The notes beneath the pieces are model-generated. The model saw only the letters and a program-made list of their open reading frames with translations. It was not told the DNA's origin and searched no databases. Shown piece by piece: positions 34,926 to 45,605 of a stretch of 64,000 nt of DNA. Both the position numbers and the translations under genes were made by a program. How positions within the stretch are numbered: position 1 is the first letter of the stretch; each line of letters opens with the position of its first letter. The stretch spans positions 37,240,428 to 37,304,427 of the forward strand of contig NC_080081.1 of assembly GCF_949987535.1 (NCBI RefSeq), read 5' to 3'. This DNA is from Balaenoptera acutorostrata. Taxonomy: Eukaryota > Chordata > Mammalia > Artiodactyla > Balaenopteridae.

Positions 34926-37590
34926 ATTTTTTAATTAAAAATATTTTTATTAAGACTTTATTTTTTAGAGTTTAAGGTTCATAGCAAAATTGAAGGGAAG
35001 GTATAGAGATTTCTCATGTACCCCTGCCCCTACACATTATCAACATCCTTCACCAGAGTGGTACATTTGTTAAAACTGATGAATCTACATTAACACATCA
35101 TAATTACCCGAAGTCCATAGTTTATATTAGGGTTCACTCTTGATTTTGTTTCTTCAATGAGTTTCAACAAATGTATAATGACATATATCCATCGTTATAG
35201 TATCATACAGAGTATTTCACTGCTCTAAAAATCCTCTTTGCTCTGCCTATTTGTTCTACCACTCTTGCTCCTCGGGGAAACACCATTTTATTTTTTTATA
35301 TTGTTTTCATAGTTTTGCCTTTTCCATAATGTCATATAGTTGGAATAATACAGTATGTAGCCATTCTGATTGGCTTCTTTCACTTAATAGTATGCATTTA
35401 AGGTTCTTCCAGGTTTTTCTATGGCTTGATGGCTCATTTCTTTTTTGTTCTTAGCTTTTTAAATTTTTTAAAATTTTTAATTTTTTTTTATGAGAGTATA
35501 GTTGATTTACAATGGGGGGTGTGTTTGTACATATATATAGATATATATGTATATATCTATATATATATATATCCATTCTTTTTTAGATTCTTTCCTTTTT
35601 TTTTTTTTTTTTTAGAGCTGAATAGCATGCCTTTGTTTGGATGTACCACACTTTATATATCCACTCACTTACTGAAAGACATTTTGATTGCTTCCAAGAT
35701 TTGCAATGATGAAAAAAGGTGCTATAATCATCTGGGTGCAGATTTTTGTGTGGACATATGTTTTCAGCTTCTTTGTGCAAATACCAAGGAGAACAATCGC
35801 TAGATTTTATGAAAAAGAGTATGTTTAGTTTTGTAAGAAACTAACAAATTGTCTCCTAAAGTTGCTATACAATTCTGCATACCACCAGCAATGAATGAGA
35901 GTTCCTATTGTGCCACATTATCTCTAAAATTAGGTATTATCAGTGTTCCAGATTTTGGCCATTCTAATGGTTGCACAATGGTATCTCATTGTCACTTTAA
36001 TTTGAATTTCCCTGATGACATATGATATGGAACATCTTTTCATATGCTTACTTACCGTCTTTATATCATCTTCGGTGAAGTGTCTGTTAAGGTCTTTGGC
36101 TCATTTTTTAAATGGCTCTTTTGTTTTCTTATTGTTGAGTTTTAAAAGTTGTTTGTGTATTTTGGATAAGAGTCCTTTATCAGATATGTCTTTTGCAAAC
36201 ATTTTCTCCCACTCTATGGCTTGTTTTCTAATTCTCTTGATATTGTCATTCACAGAACAGAAGTTTTTAATTTTAGTGAAGTCTAGCTTATCAGTTATTG
36301 CATTCATGGATTATGTCTTTGGTATTATACCTAATTGGCATCACCACAGCCAAGGTCCACTATATTTTCTCCTACACTATCTTATAAGTGTTTTATAGTT
36401 TTGCACTTTACGTTTTGGCCTATTAGCTATTTTGAGTTAATATTTATGAGGAGTAAAAAGTCTGTGTCTAGATTCACATCTTTGCATTTGTATGTCCAGT
36501 TGTTCCTGCACCATTTGTTGAAGAGACTCTTTGCTCCATTATTCTGACCTTGCTCCTTTGTTAAAGATATGTTGACTATATTTATGAGAGTCTAGTTATG
36601 GACTCTCTATTCTGTTCCACTGAGCTATTTGTCCATTTCTCTACCAATATCACACTCTCTTGATTACTGTTGATTTATAGTATGTCTTGAGGTCAGGTAG
36701 TGTCAGTCTTCCAACGTTGTTCTTCTCCTTCAGTATTGTGTTGGCTATTCTGGGTCTTTTACCTCTTCATGTAAACTTTAGAATTAGTTTTTTGATATCC
36801 ATAAAATAATTCCCTGGGATTTTGATTGAGATTCCTTGAATCTATAGAACAAGCTGGGAAGAACTGACATCTTGACAATCTTGAGCATTCTTACCAATGA
36901 ACATGAAATATCTCTATCTCTTCAGTTCTTTGATTTCATTCATCAGAATTTTTTTAGTTTTCCTCCTATAGATCTTATACATATTTTGTTAGATTTATGC
37001 CTAAGTATTTAATTTTGGGGAGTGCTAATGTAAATAGTATTATTTTTAATTTCAGATTTCACTTGTTTATTGCTGGCAGATAGGAAAGAATTAGACTTTT
37101 GTATATTAACCTTGTATCTTAAAACCTTGTTATAATTGCTAAGAGGTTTTATTTATTTATTTTGGTCAATTCTTTCAGATTTTCTACATAGATGATTATG
37201 TCAAATGGAAATAAAGACAGTTTTATTTCTTCTTTCCAAATCTGTGTAGCTTTAATTTCTTTTCTTGGGTTATTATATTAGTTAGAAATTCCAGTATGAT
37301 GTTGAAAAGGAGTGTGAGGGGACAGGCTGGCATTGTACCTGTTCTTAGTGGGAAAGGTCCGAGTTTCTCACCATTAAGTATGATGTTCGCTGTATGTTTT
37401 ATGTAGATACTCTTTGTCAAGTTGAGGATGCTCTCTTCTATTTCTAGTTTACTGAGAGTTTTGCATCATGATTGAGTATTGGATTTTATCAAATGCTTTT
37501 TCTACATCTACTGATATGATCCTGTGATTTCTCCTTTTTAACCTGTTGATGTGATGGATTACACTAACTGAATTTTCACAAGGCATTTTG
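34926..37590 (-). mobile_element. Old L1M, decayed, with a small nested L1 end
   Basis: Minus-strand old 3' UTR from 34926 (gagtttaaggttcatagcaa), ORF2 C-terminus near 35613-35900, central ORF2 to about 37300 and RT near 37223-37590. The RT stretch includes the 65-codon piece LGPFPLRTGTMPACPLTLLF. Many stops. At about 37590 the order jumps back to a 3'-proximal segment, so a second L1M piece starts there. Confidence 0.8.
35447..35612 (-). mobile_element. Small L1 3' end inserted in the L1M
   Basis: About 165 bases beginning in a T-rich tail, with gagtatagttgatttacaat typical of younger L1 3' ends, then TATA tracts and a T-run at 35597-35614. Without it the L1M host reads through. Confidence 0.65.
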
Positions 37591-37846
37591 TGTATCAAAA
37601 ATATATTCATTTTTATTGCTGAGGAGTTATTCATGGATATACATACCATGGTATAGTTGTATCTTCATTTCTTGAAGGACATCTTGATTGTTACTGCTAT
37701 GAACTTTTTTGTACAGATTTTTTATGTGAAAATATTTTCATTTTTCTAAGATAAATGCCCAAGAGTGCAACTCCTAGGTTTTATAGTTGTTGTATGTTTA
37801 GTTTTATAACAAATTCTCAAACTGTTTTCCATAGTGTACCATTTTA
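37591..37846 (-). mobile_element. Second old L1M piece, part 1
   Basis: 3'-proximal ORF2 sequence (ggagttattcatggatatac and aaatgcccaagagtgcaact), interrupted at 37847 by a younger L1. Confidence 0.65.
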
Positions 37847-38706
37847 TTTTTGTATTCATATTCTGAGAAACACCTGTTATTTGTTTATTTATTTGTTTAC
37901 AGTAGGTCCCTCTTGGTTATCTATTTTAAATATAGCAGTGAGTACATGTCAATCCCAAACTTCCAATCTATCCTCCCCTGCACCATTCTCCCCTGGTAAC
38001 CATAAGTTCATTCTCTAAGTCTGTGAGTCTGTGAGTCTCTGTTTTGTAAATATTTCCATCCATGTTGCTGCAAATGGCATTATTTCATTCTTTTCAATGG
38101 CTGAGTAATATCCCATTGCATATATGTACCACATCTTCTTTATCCATTCTTCTGTCAATGGACATTTAGGTTTCTCTCATGTCTTGGTTATTGTAAACAG
38201 TGCTGCAGTAAACATTGGGGTGCATGTATCCTTTTGAACCATGTTTTTCTCTGGATATACGCCCAGGAGTGGTAGTGCTGGATCATATGTTAGCTCTATT
38301 TTTAGTTTCTTCAGGAACCTCCATACTGTTCTCCATAGTGGCTGTACCAATTTACATTCCCACCAACAGTGTAGGAGGGTTCCCTTTTCTCCACACCTTC
38401 TCCAGCATTTACTGTCTGTAGATTTTTTGATGATGGCTATTCTGACTGGTGTGAGGTGATAGCTCATTGTAGTTTTGATTTGCGTTTCTCTAATAATTAG
38501 CTATGTTGAGTATCTTTTGATGTGCCTCTTGGCCATCTGTATGTCTTCTTTGGAGAAATGTCTATTTAGGTCTTCTGCCCATTTTTTGATTGGGTTGCTT
38601 GTTTTTTGAATATTGAGCCGTATGAGCTGTTTGTAAATTTTGTAGACTAATACCTTGTCAGTCACATCATTTGCTAATATTTTCTCCCATTCTATGGGTT
38701 GTCTTT
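37847..38706 (-). mobile_element. Younger 5'-truncated L1 nested in the L1M
   Basis: 3' UTR followed by the ORF2 C-terminus on the minus strand, including a 96-codon open piece at 38177-38467 with [20 protein letters not shown]. An 11-base TSD, gtaccatttta, lies at 37836-37846 and 38707-38717, and the old L1M continues on the far side. Confidence 0.87.
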
Positions 38707-38717
38707 GTACCATTTTA

Positions 38718-39130
38718 AAGTCCTACCAGGAAAGTGTGAGAAATCTGGCTTCTTCACATCCTTACCAGCATATGTTGTTGCCACTATTTTCATTTTAACC
38801 ATTGTTACAGGTGTATAGTGATAGCTCACTGTGATTTTAATTTACATTTCCCTAGTGGTTAATGATGTTGAACATCTTTCCATATAGTTGTTTGCCACCT
38901 GTATATCCACTTTGGTGAAATGTATTTTCATATATTTTCCTTTTTTATTCAATAGACTGTTTGCTGTTTTTACTATTAAATTTTGAGATTTCTTTACATT
39001 TTTCCAGATATTAGTCATTTGTCAGGTATATGGTTTCCCAGTGTATCACTTTTTTATTTTTCCTGTTGATGTCCAATTATCATAGCACCCTTTGCTGAAA
39101 ATATTATCCTTCCTCCATTGAATTGACAGC
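38718..39130 (-). mobile_element. Second old L1M piece, part 2
   Basis: Resumes with gtcctaccaggaaagtgtga and runs on through ORF2 C-terminal-like sequence in the same orientation as 37591-37846. Confidence 0.65.
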
Positions 39131-40409
39131 ATTTTATTTTAAGTGATTTTGAATTTTTTCAATGTAGTAACGATCAATTTTTAAAAATAAAGAAATAGAT
39201 TTCAGCATAGTTACTCAAATCTTTTTTGATAATGAAAACTCTGGAGTTTCTTTTTTGACTTGTAAATTCCTAGGCTCCAGGCAAAGAATCACATAATCAG
39301 AGTTTTCATCTGGGAAGGTGACTGTTTAATAAGCATCCCAAGGTATTGTTATTATAAAAATTTGGAATTTTTGTTTTCAAATTGTGAAAGACATATTCTT
39401 TCAATAAAAAGTAAAAAAAGTGATTAGAGAACATTTATTTTATGTTCTATAAGTATGTAAATTATGTTATATAAGTTTGGCAATGCTCTCTGACCATAAC
39501 TTTCTACCTAAATATTTAAGCAAGCATATATTACAAATAAGTTTTAAAACTGCAAAAGAAAAAAAAAATACAATAATAAAATCAGAAGGTTAAAACAACA
39601 TAGTAACATATTTGTAGCAAACTGAAAATATAAAATAGGATAAAAATGAAATAAAATGTCTTCTTTTCTAAAGCTCAATTCACATACAGTGAAATTTTGT
39701 GAACAACGGTATTTTAGTTCGTGTAAAATATGTAATACATATATGAATAAGCCATGTGACGTAGTACATATCATATATTATATGCTTGTTATCATGACTT
39801 TCTGGTCAATAACAGATACATTAATCTACCTAAAAAGATGGTAAAATATAATGCAATTTCAGAAAGAATAAAAGTGAAAAAATATTAACAATTCTGCTTC
39901 TGCAAAATATTAAAGAGGGTACAGTTTTGCATCATAAATGCGTGGATCTACAAGTTGTTCTTTCAAGTACATCATTGAGTTAGTTAAGGGGTTGTTGTAA
40001 CTAATAAAACTTGGTATCTCAGTAATTTAACAAATGTTTATTTATCCCTTAGGTAGAATACAATTGGTGGTGGTGTGGGAGTGGTGGGTTTAGTCTAACA
40101 GAGATTCTGTCATCTTCAAGCTAGTGCTGCCCACATCTCCCTTGTGATTAACAACTCTCCAGCAATTGGAGAAAAGAGGCTTTTAGTTGTCATTCCTGAA
40201 ATTGGTGGATGAATTTTGCCTACGGCCATTGGCTATGACTCTGTCACATTTCCACCTTTAAGTTCAAGGGGCATTGAGAAACGGAACCTAGCTCTGAGTT
40301 CAGAAGGAAAGTGATCTGAATTTTGTCAACAGATAACTGGTTTCTGTTATATTTGAATAATTATGACTTTAATGGATGTTAATAATTTGGCTCTAAGGCT
40401 TTGTGAGTA
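39131..40409. other. Mostly unique sequence, no gene seen
   Basis: AT-rich. The part at 39990-40330 has a dispersed-repeat look (aatgtttatttatccc, then tttaagttcaaggggca), but I could not name a family. Confidence 0.5.
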
Positions 40410-40880
40410 CAGTAAGTCCCCTACATACAAACCTTCAAGTTGCAAACTTTCAAAGATGCAAACGTGCGTTCACATGTCCAATCACGTAAGTTAGTTCATG
40501 TGTCTGGCATACATTGTCACATGCGTGCATCCTCTACAAGTGGTGTGCTTTGTGTACTTTACTGTATAGAATACAGTTATACAGTATTTCTATTTCAAGC
40601 GCAGGATGTCTGGAAGCAAGTGTAAAAGCAGCGGTTATGTAGATGGTACTACTGTACTTTTCAAGGTACTGTACTGTAAGATTTAAAATGTTTTCTTTAT
40701 TTTTTTGTTTATTTTTATGTATTATTTGTGTGAAAAGTATTATAAATCTATTACACTACAGTACTATATAGCCGATTGTGTTAGTTGGGTACCTAGGCTA
40801 ACTTTGTTGGACTTATGAACAAATTGGACTTACGAACGTGCTCTCAGAATGGAACTCCTTCATATGTAGGGGATTTACTG
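40410..40880. mobile_element. Non-autonomous Tigger-like DNA transposon
   Basis: Terminal inverted repeats: cagtaagtcccctacatac at 40410-40428 against the reverse complement of tatgtaggggatttactg at 40863-40880. TA dinucleotides flank both ends (40408-40409 and 40881-40882), the pogo/Tc1-mariner target duplication. The subterminal parts (gttggacttatgaacaaatt) also pair in inverted fashion with the left end. An ATG at 40606 opens MSGSKCKSSG, which looks like the start of a Tigger-type transposase followed by deletion of the rest. At 471 bases it cannot encode a transposase. Confidence 0.88.
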
Positions 40881-40882
40881 TA

Positions 40883-41271
40883 TTTAAATTTATATTAAAA
40901 GGAGGAAATTTTCTCTCTGAATCACATTTAAAGAATCAAATCCCTTTTGGTAATAAAACTAGTAATGAAATCATAGAAAAATCTAGTCTCTAAAGAATGT
41001 TAAAGAGACTAGATTCTTTTTGTATGACTGAATTTTCTATTTTAGAAATTCTGAAATTTATGGAAGCTCTTCCTAAATAAAAAAAAGCCTTTATAAATAG
41101 ATAAATAGATTTATCCTGAAATTTATTCCCATTTTGATGGTATATGAGTTTAAAATTTCTCTCCTAGAAATTGTGCGATGCAACCTACTTATATGTCAGA
41201 GGCTGAAGTTTAAATGAAAAACCAACTACAAATTGGCAAAGAGAAAAGCAAACACAGTATCTATAACCCAC
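40883..41271. other. Unique sequence, no gene seen
   Basis: Contains an imperfect inverted pair around gaaaaatctagtctctaaag / taaagagactagattctttt (40975-41020). No coding evidence. Confidence 0.5.
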
Positions 41272-41432
41272 TTTCCTGGGGTTGTAGTGGTTAAGAATCC
41301 ACCTGCCAATGCAGGGGACACAGGTTCGAGCCCTGGCCTGGAAGACCCCACATGCAGCAGAACAACTAAGCCCGTGCACCACAACTAATGAGCCTGCGCT
41401 CTAGAGCCCGAGAGCCACAACTACTAAGTTCT
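41272..41432 (+). mobile_element. Truncated CHR-type SINE
   Basis: The head is slightly damaged (ctttcctggggttgtagtgg), B box GGTTCGAGCCC near 41323-41333. It stops after gagagccacaactactaagt, so the second half and A-tail are absent. Confidence 0.85.
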
Positions 41433-42021
41433 TGCTTAGTCTTGTTCTTTCCACTGCTTCACATTATCCCATGATATGAATGTTATCTTGTTCTGAACCA
41501 TAGTTAATGCCAAAATGACACAGCAAGTTGAACATATTTACTGTAGCACATAAAATGTAAAAGACCCATGAGTGTTAAATCTAAGTTATTTTCCACATAA
41601 GTATGTTTTTATCAGTTATTTTTAATCACTTATTTGAAAGTATTCCTTCCAGAAACTGAGTATAACAGGTATGGCCTATTACACAGAGTATAATTGAACA
41701 CTCTCACATGCTGAATGCACAAATTCAACATTTTATAATCACTCACGCTCATTGTGTGTGGAATGAAACATCAGTGCATTAAATTAATTTCCTCTCTTAC
41801 AATTGCCTGTTATATTTAGCTTATGCCAGGATTTATTGAGCTTGAAAGTTACTTAATGCGTTATTATTTTTCTTCCTTAACTTTAACATAAACAATATAA
41901 TTGCCTTCTCAGCATTCTAGTTAATAAAGCACTATAAATTAAACTTATTCAGAGAATTAAATTTCTGCAAATTATCCTAGAATGCAACAAATGGACATTT
42001 TCAGAGAGAGGAGAGAGAACC
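41433..42021. other. Unique sequence, no gene seen
   Basis: AT-rich with no recognised feature. Confidence 0.5.
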
Positions 42022-42035
42022 CATGTCTAGTTTTT

Positions 42036-42403
42036 TTTGTTGGTTTTTTTAAAAATTTATTTTGTTTATTTATTTATTTTTGGCTGTGTTGGGTTTTTGT
42101 TGCTTAGTGCAGGCTTTCTCTAGTTGGGGTGAGTGAGGGCTACTCTTCGTTGCAGTGCGCAGGCTTCTCACTGTGGTGGCTTCTCTTGTTGCAGATCACA
42201 GGCTCTATGTGTGCAGGCTTCAGTATTCATGGCAAGCAGACTCTGTAGTTGTGTCTTGAGGCTCTAGAGCACAGGCTCAGTAGTTGTAGCACACCAGCTT
42301 AGTTACTTCACGGCACGTGGGATCTTCCAGGACCAGGGCTCAAACCCATGTCCCCTGCATTTGCAGGCAGATTCTTAACCACTGCACAACCAGGGAAGTC
42401 CCT
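42036..42403 (-). mobile_element. CHR-type SINE, long form, diverged
   Basis: Minus-strand copy: T-rich tail at 42036-42080, head at about 42384-42403 (cacaaccagggaagtccc on the plus strand). CpGs are mostly converted, so it is older than the compact copies. The flanks catgtctagttttt (42022-42035) and catctctaattttt (42404-42417) form an imperfect TSD. Confidence 0.92.
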
Positions 42404-42417
42404 CATCTCTAATTTTT

Positions 42418-43039
42418 TACATTTGAAGTATTTAAGAGAACAGAAGATAATATCAAAGGACTTTATACTTACTAAATATTAACACAGACTTTTAATAATT
42501 TAGCAAAGGTAAAGTCGTTAAACATTTCATACCTATGTGATAGGTCAAGGGGATACAAAGGTTAATAAGAATGATACTCAGTCTATCGAGAGCTCATAGT
42601 CCAGAAGAAAAATATAATTCTAATTTCAAGGGAGCAATATTACACGAGAGGCACGTACATTATGCTGTGGAGAAAGAGAGCTGTGAGAGACTGCCAGATG
42701 AGCTGAGGTTTTCAGAAGACATGACATTTATAAAAGGTCTTGAAGTAAGAATAGAAGTTCAGCATGAGAAGAAAGGGGAGCCGACATTCAGTGCAAAAGG
42801 AATTACATGAAAAAAGTAGCACAAAGAGAAAATAGAATGCTCTTTTCTCAAAAACTGATAAACTATTTGATTGTAATGTCAGATGAAGCACATCGGTTAG
42901 GGTTATGTTTATTGTTAGGGCTAGGGTTAGGGTGCCGAGGTTTTGAAGCCCAGAACCAAACAATGCACACACCGCTTTGGCTTATATTCCCTTAATAATG
43001 ATTTAGGCACAGATGGCCACACTTAACCAAAACTTGTTT
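42418..43039. other. Probably old dispersed repeat, not named; no gene
   Basis: The part at 42545-42830 (ggggatacaaaggttaataa, then gatgagctgaggttttcaga) resembles a common mammalian dispersed repeat, but I cannot name it reliably. A plus-strand ORF of 79 codons at 42571-42810 falls inside it and is not taken as a gene. Confidence 0.4.
42896..42934 (+). repeat. Short telomere-like TTAGGG cluster
   Basis: Four GTTAGGG/CTAGGG units in about 39 bases (ggttagggtta, then gttagggctagggttaggg). Confidence 0.7.
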
Positions 43040-43200
43040 CACAATCATATGACATATGCAGTTGCTTAGGGCCCCATGCTTACAAGGGGCCATGTTTGTT
43101 TTAATACTCTGCCTTTGCAATTTTGAAATCTTTAATAATTTTTTTGGCAAGGGGCCCTGCACATACATTCTTTACTGGGCCCTGCAAATCATGTAGCTAG
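43040..43200. repeat. Unnamed dispersed repeat with GGGCCC motifs
   Basis: The pattern cttagggccccatgcttaca, aaggggccatg and ctgggccctgcaaatcatgt looks like a diverged mammalian interspersed repeat. Family not identified. Confidence 0.4.
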
Positions 43201-43564
43201 TTCTGCACCTAAAAGCAAAGATGGTTAGGCAACACTGTTTAGCCATGTGCCATTAAGAAAGCTATACTCACTTTCAGTCAATACCTAGCAGGCTTTGCCA
43301 AGGTAAATATGACAAAGAAGTTGTATAGCCCCAGTTAATCAATGTACAATTATGTGACATAATTTTTATTTTTTTGACATTAAATCCATTGATTTTTTTT
43401 CTTTTTTTAAAACTGAATTTGTATGACTTACTCCATAGACAAATATGTGGGACTTGAAAATATTTTCATGAAAAGTTATAATTTTTTTTGTTTACTTTTC
43501 TTTTGCTTTTATTGTTGTTTTCCCTGAGAAAATTGTATAAAAGTGGTACACTAAACAAAAATTA

Positions 43565-43574
43565 AAAATAATTC
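43565..43574. repeat. TSD, left copy, of inverted L1
   Basis: aaaataattc, exact match at 44196-44205. Confidence 0.75.
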
Positions 43575-44195
43575 TGGAGATTGATCCTTTGTCCATTGTT
43601 TCATTTGCAAATATTTTATCCCATTCTGAGGGTTGTCTTTTCATCTCGTTTATGGTTTCCTTTGCTGTGCAAAAACTCTGAAGTTTAATTAGGTCCCATT
43701 TGTTTATTTTTGTTTTTATTTTCATTACCCTAGGAGGTGGGTCAAAAAAGATCTTGTGGTTTTTGTCAAAGACTGTTTTTCCTATGTTTTCCCATACCAT
43801 ATGCTAACACATATATATCAAATCTAAAAAAAGAAAAAAAAAAAGGTACTGATGAACCTAGTGGCAGGGCAGGAATAAAGATGTAGACATAGAGAATGGG
43901 CTTGAGGACATGGTGCAGGGAGGGGGAAGCTGGGACAAAGTGAGAGTACCATCAACATATATACACTACCAAATGTAATATAGCTAGTAGGAAGCAGCAG
44001 CATAGCACAGGGAGATCAGCTCAGTGCTCTGTGAGGACCTAGAGACGTGGGATAGGGAGGGTGGGATGGAGGCTCAAGAGGGAGGGGATAAGGGGAGATA
44101 TGTATGCATATGGCTGATTCACTTTGCTGTACAACAGAAACTAACAGTATTGTGAAGCAATTATACTCCAATAAAGATATATTAAAAAAATTAAT
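43575..44195 (+). mobile_element. L1 with 5' inversion (twin-priming structure)
   Basis: Bases 43575-43793 are ORF2 sequence on the minus strand (KGSISRI... back to DPPPRVMKIKTKINKW). Bases 43794-44195 are the ORF2 end and 3' UTR on the plus strand, with the tail gatatattaaaaaaa. The two parts meet near 43793 and the whole is flanked by a 10-base TSD. The inverted part comes from further upstream in ORF2 than the direct part, which is the arrangement that twin priming gives. Confidence 0.85.
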
Positions 44196-44205
44196 AAAAT
44201 AATTC
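44196..44205. repeat. TSD, right copy, of inverted L1
   Basis: aaaataattc. Confidence 0.75.
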
Positions 44206-45228
44206 ACTCATCGACTAGTTGTTGTGTGAGTTCACCTTGTTAGACAGCTTCACCAAAAGTGAAATAAGTTAAAACTTAGCTTCTGTTTGAAGAGTTAACT
44301 AATTCAATCACATAACAATAGATAAGAAAATGGAGTTTATCTTAAGAAATAAGACTTCACTAAATACGAAACAAATTGGAAAATAGAACTGTTACTCTGT
44401 GTTTACATGAAAGAATACTGGAAAGAGATTATTCTTAATCAGCAGGATGAGTTTATCAGGAAGTTTAATAGAAAGCCAAATCCTCAAGAAAACATTTAGA
44501 AAACAACAGCAACAACAAAAAGTAAAAGAAAAAATAAAAATGTGCTTAAGAAGTCTAAACAAAAATATAAACATGAGGCTTTAGGTAGAGAATAACTTTG
44601 GTTGTTGTTGAATGTTAGGGCTATTATATTTTAAAATAACCAATGTGAGGTAGCATACATGTGTGAGAGGATTTGAGAATAGAGTTAGGAATTGAAGTTG
44701 AAGGCCAGAAAAAAAAAAAAAAAAAAAAAAGGAAGAGAGAAGAAGACACTGAAGGCAAAAAAAAAAAAAAAAAAAAATGGACCTGAACTCGAACTCTTCC
44801 ATCCAGATTTTCTTACCTATGCAAAAATTTTCATCAGGATGCCATGCCTAGTTAAAACCTCTTATTTCCATGGAATCATTTTGTATGGTCATCACATACT
44901 AAGCTTGAACCTATCTGCCATGCAAGAAGAATACAGACACAGATACATAATAAATATGTGTGATAAATAAGGCAGGTAAAACCCACAGCCTAGTTGAAGA
45001 TCATTAACTCTGATTAATGTCTGATTACCAAAAGGAAACAATTCTACAAAACAAAACAAAACAAAAACCCAAACAACTTCTTCATTGTTTCTTTTTTCAA
45101 GAATTTAAGGTCTTTATTCATAAATCTTTATGTTTATAAATTTAAAAACCTGCTCATCCCTTATAGATAGGCCTTAGAAATACTTTGCTAAAAGCCGTTC
45201 ATTTTACAAAAACAAATATGCTCAATAT
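44206..45228. other. AT-rich sequence with A-runs, no gene
   Basis: Includes pure A-runs of about 22 and 21 bases at 44709-44730 and 44757-44777, 27 bases apart. Lys-rich ORFs here are A-run artefacts. Confidence 0.6.
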
Positions 45229-45605
45229 TTTCTTTTAACCTCTTCATTGGGGTACAATTGCTTTTCATTGTGGTGTTAGTTGCTGCTGTATAACAAAATG
45301 AAACAGCTATACATATACATATATCCCCATATCCCCTCCCTCTTGTGTCTCCCTACCACCCTCCCTATCTTACCCGTCTAGGTGGTCACAAAGCACGGAG
45401 TTGATCTCTGTGCTATGCAGCTGCTTCCCACTAGCTAGCTATTTTACATTTGGTAGCGTATGTATGTCAATGCCATTCTCTCACTTCGTCCCACCTTACC
45501 ATTCCCCCTCCCCGTGTCCTCAAGTCCATTCTCTACGTCCATGTCTTTATTCCTGCCCTGCCCCTAGGTTCTTCAGAACCACTACTTTTTTATTTTTTAT
45601 TTTTT

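Noticed and set aside
44692..44970. 92-codon Lys-rich ORF
   Set aside because: Created by two long A-runs.
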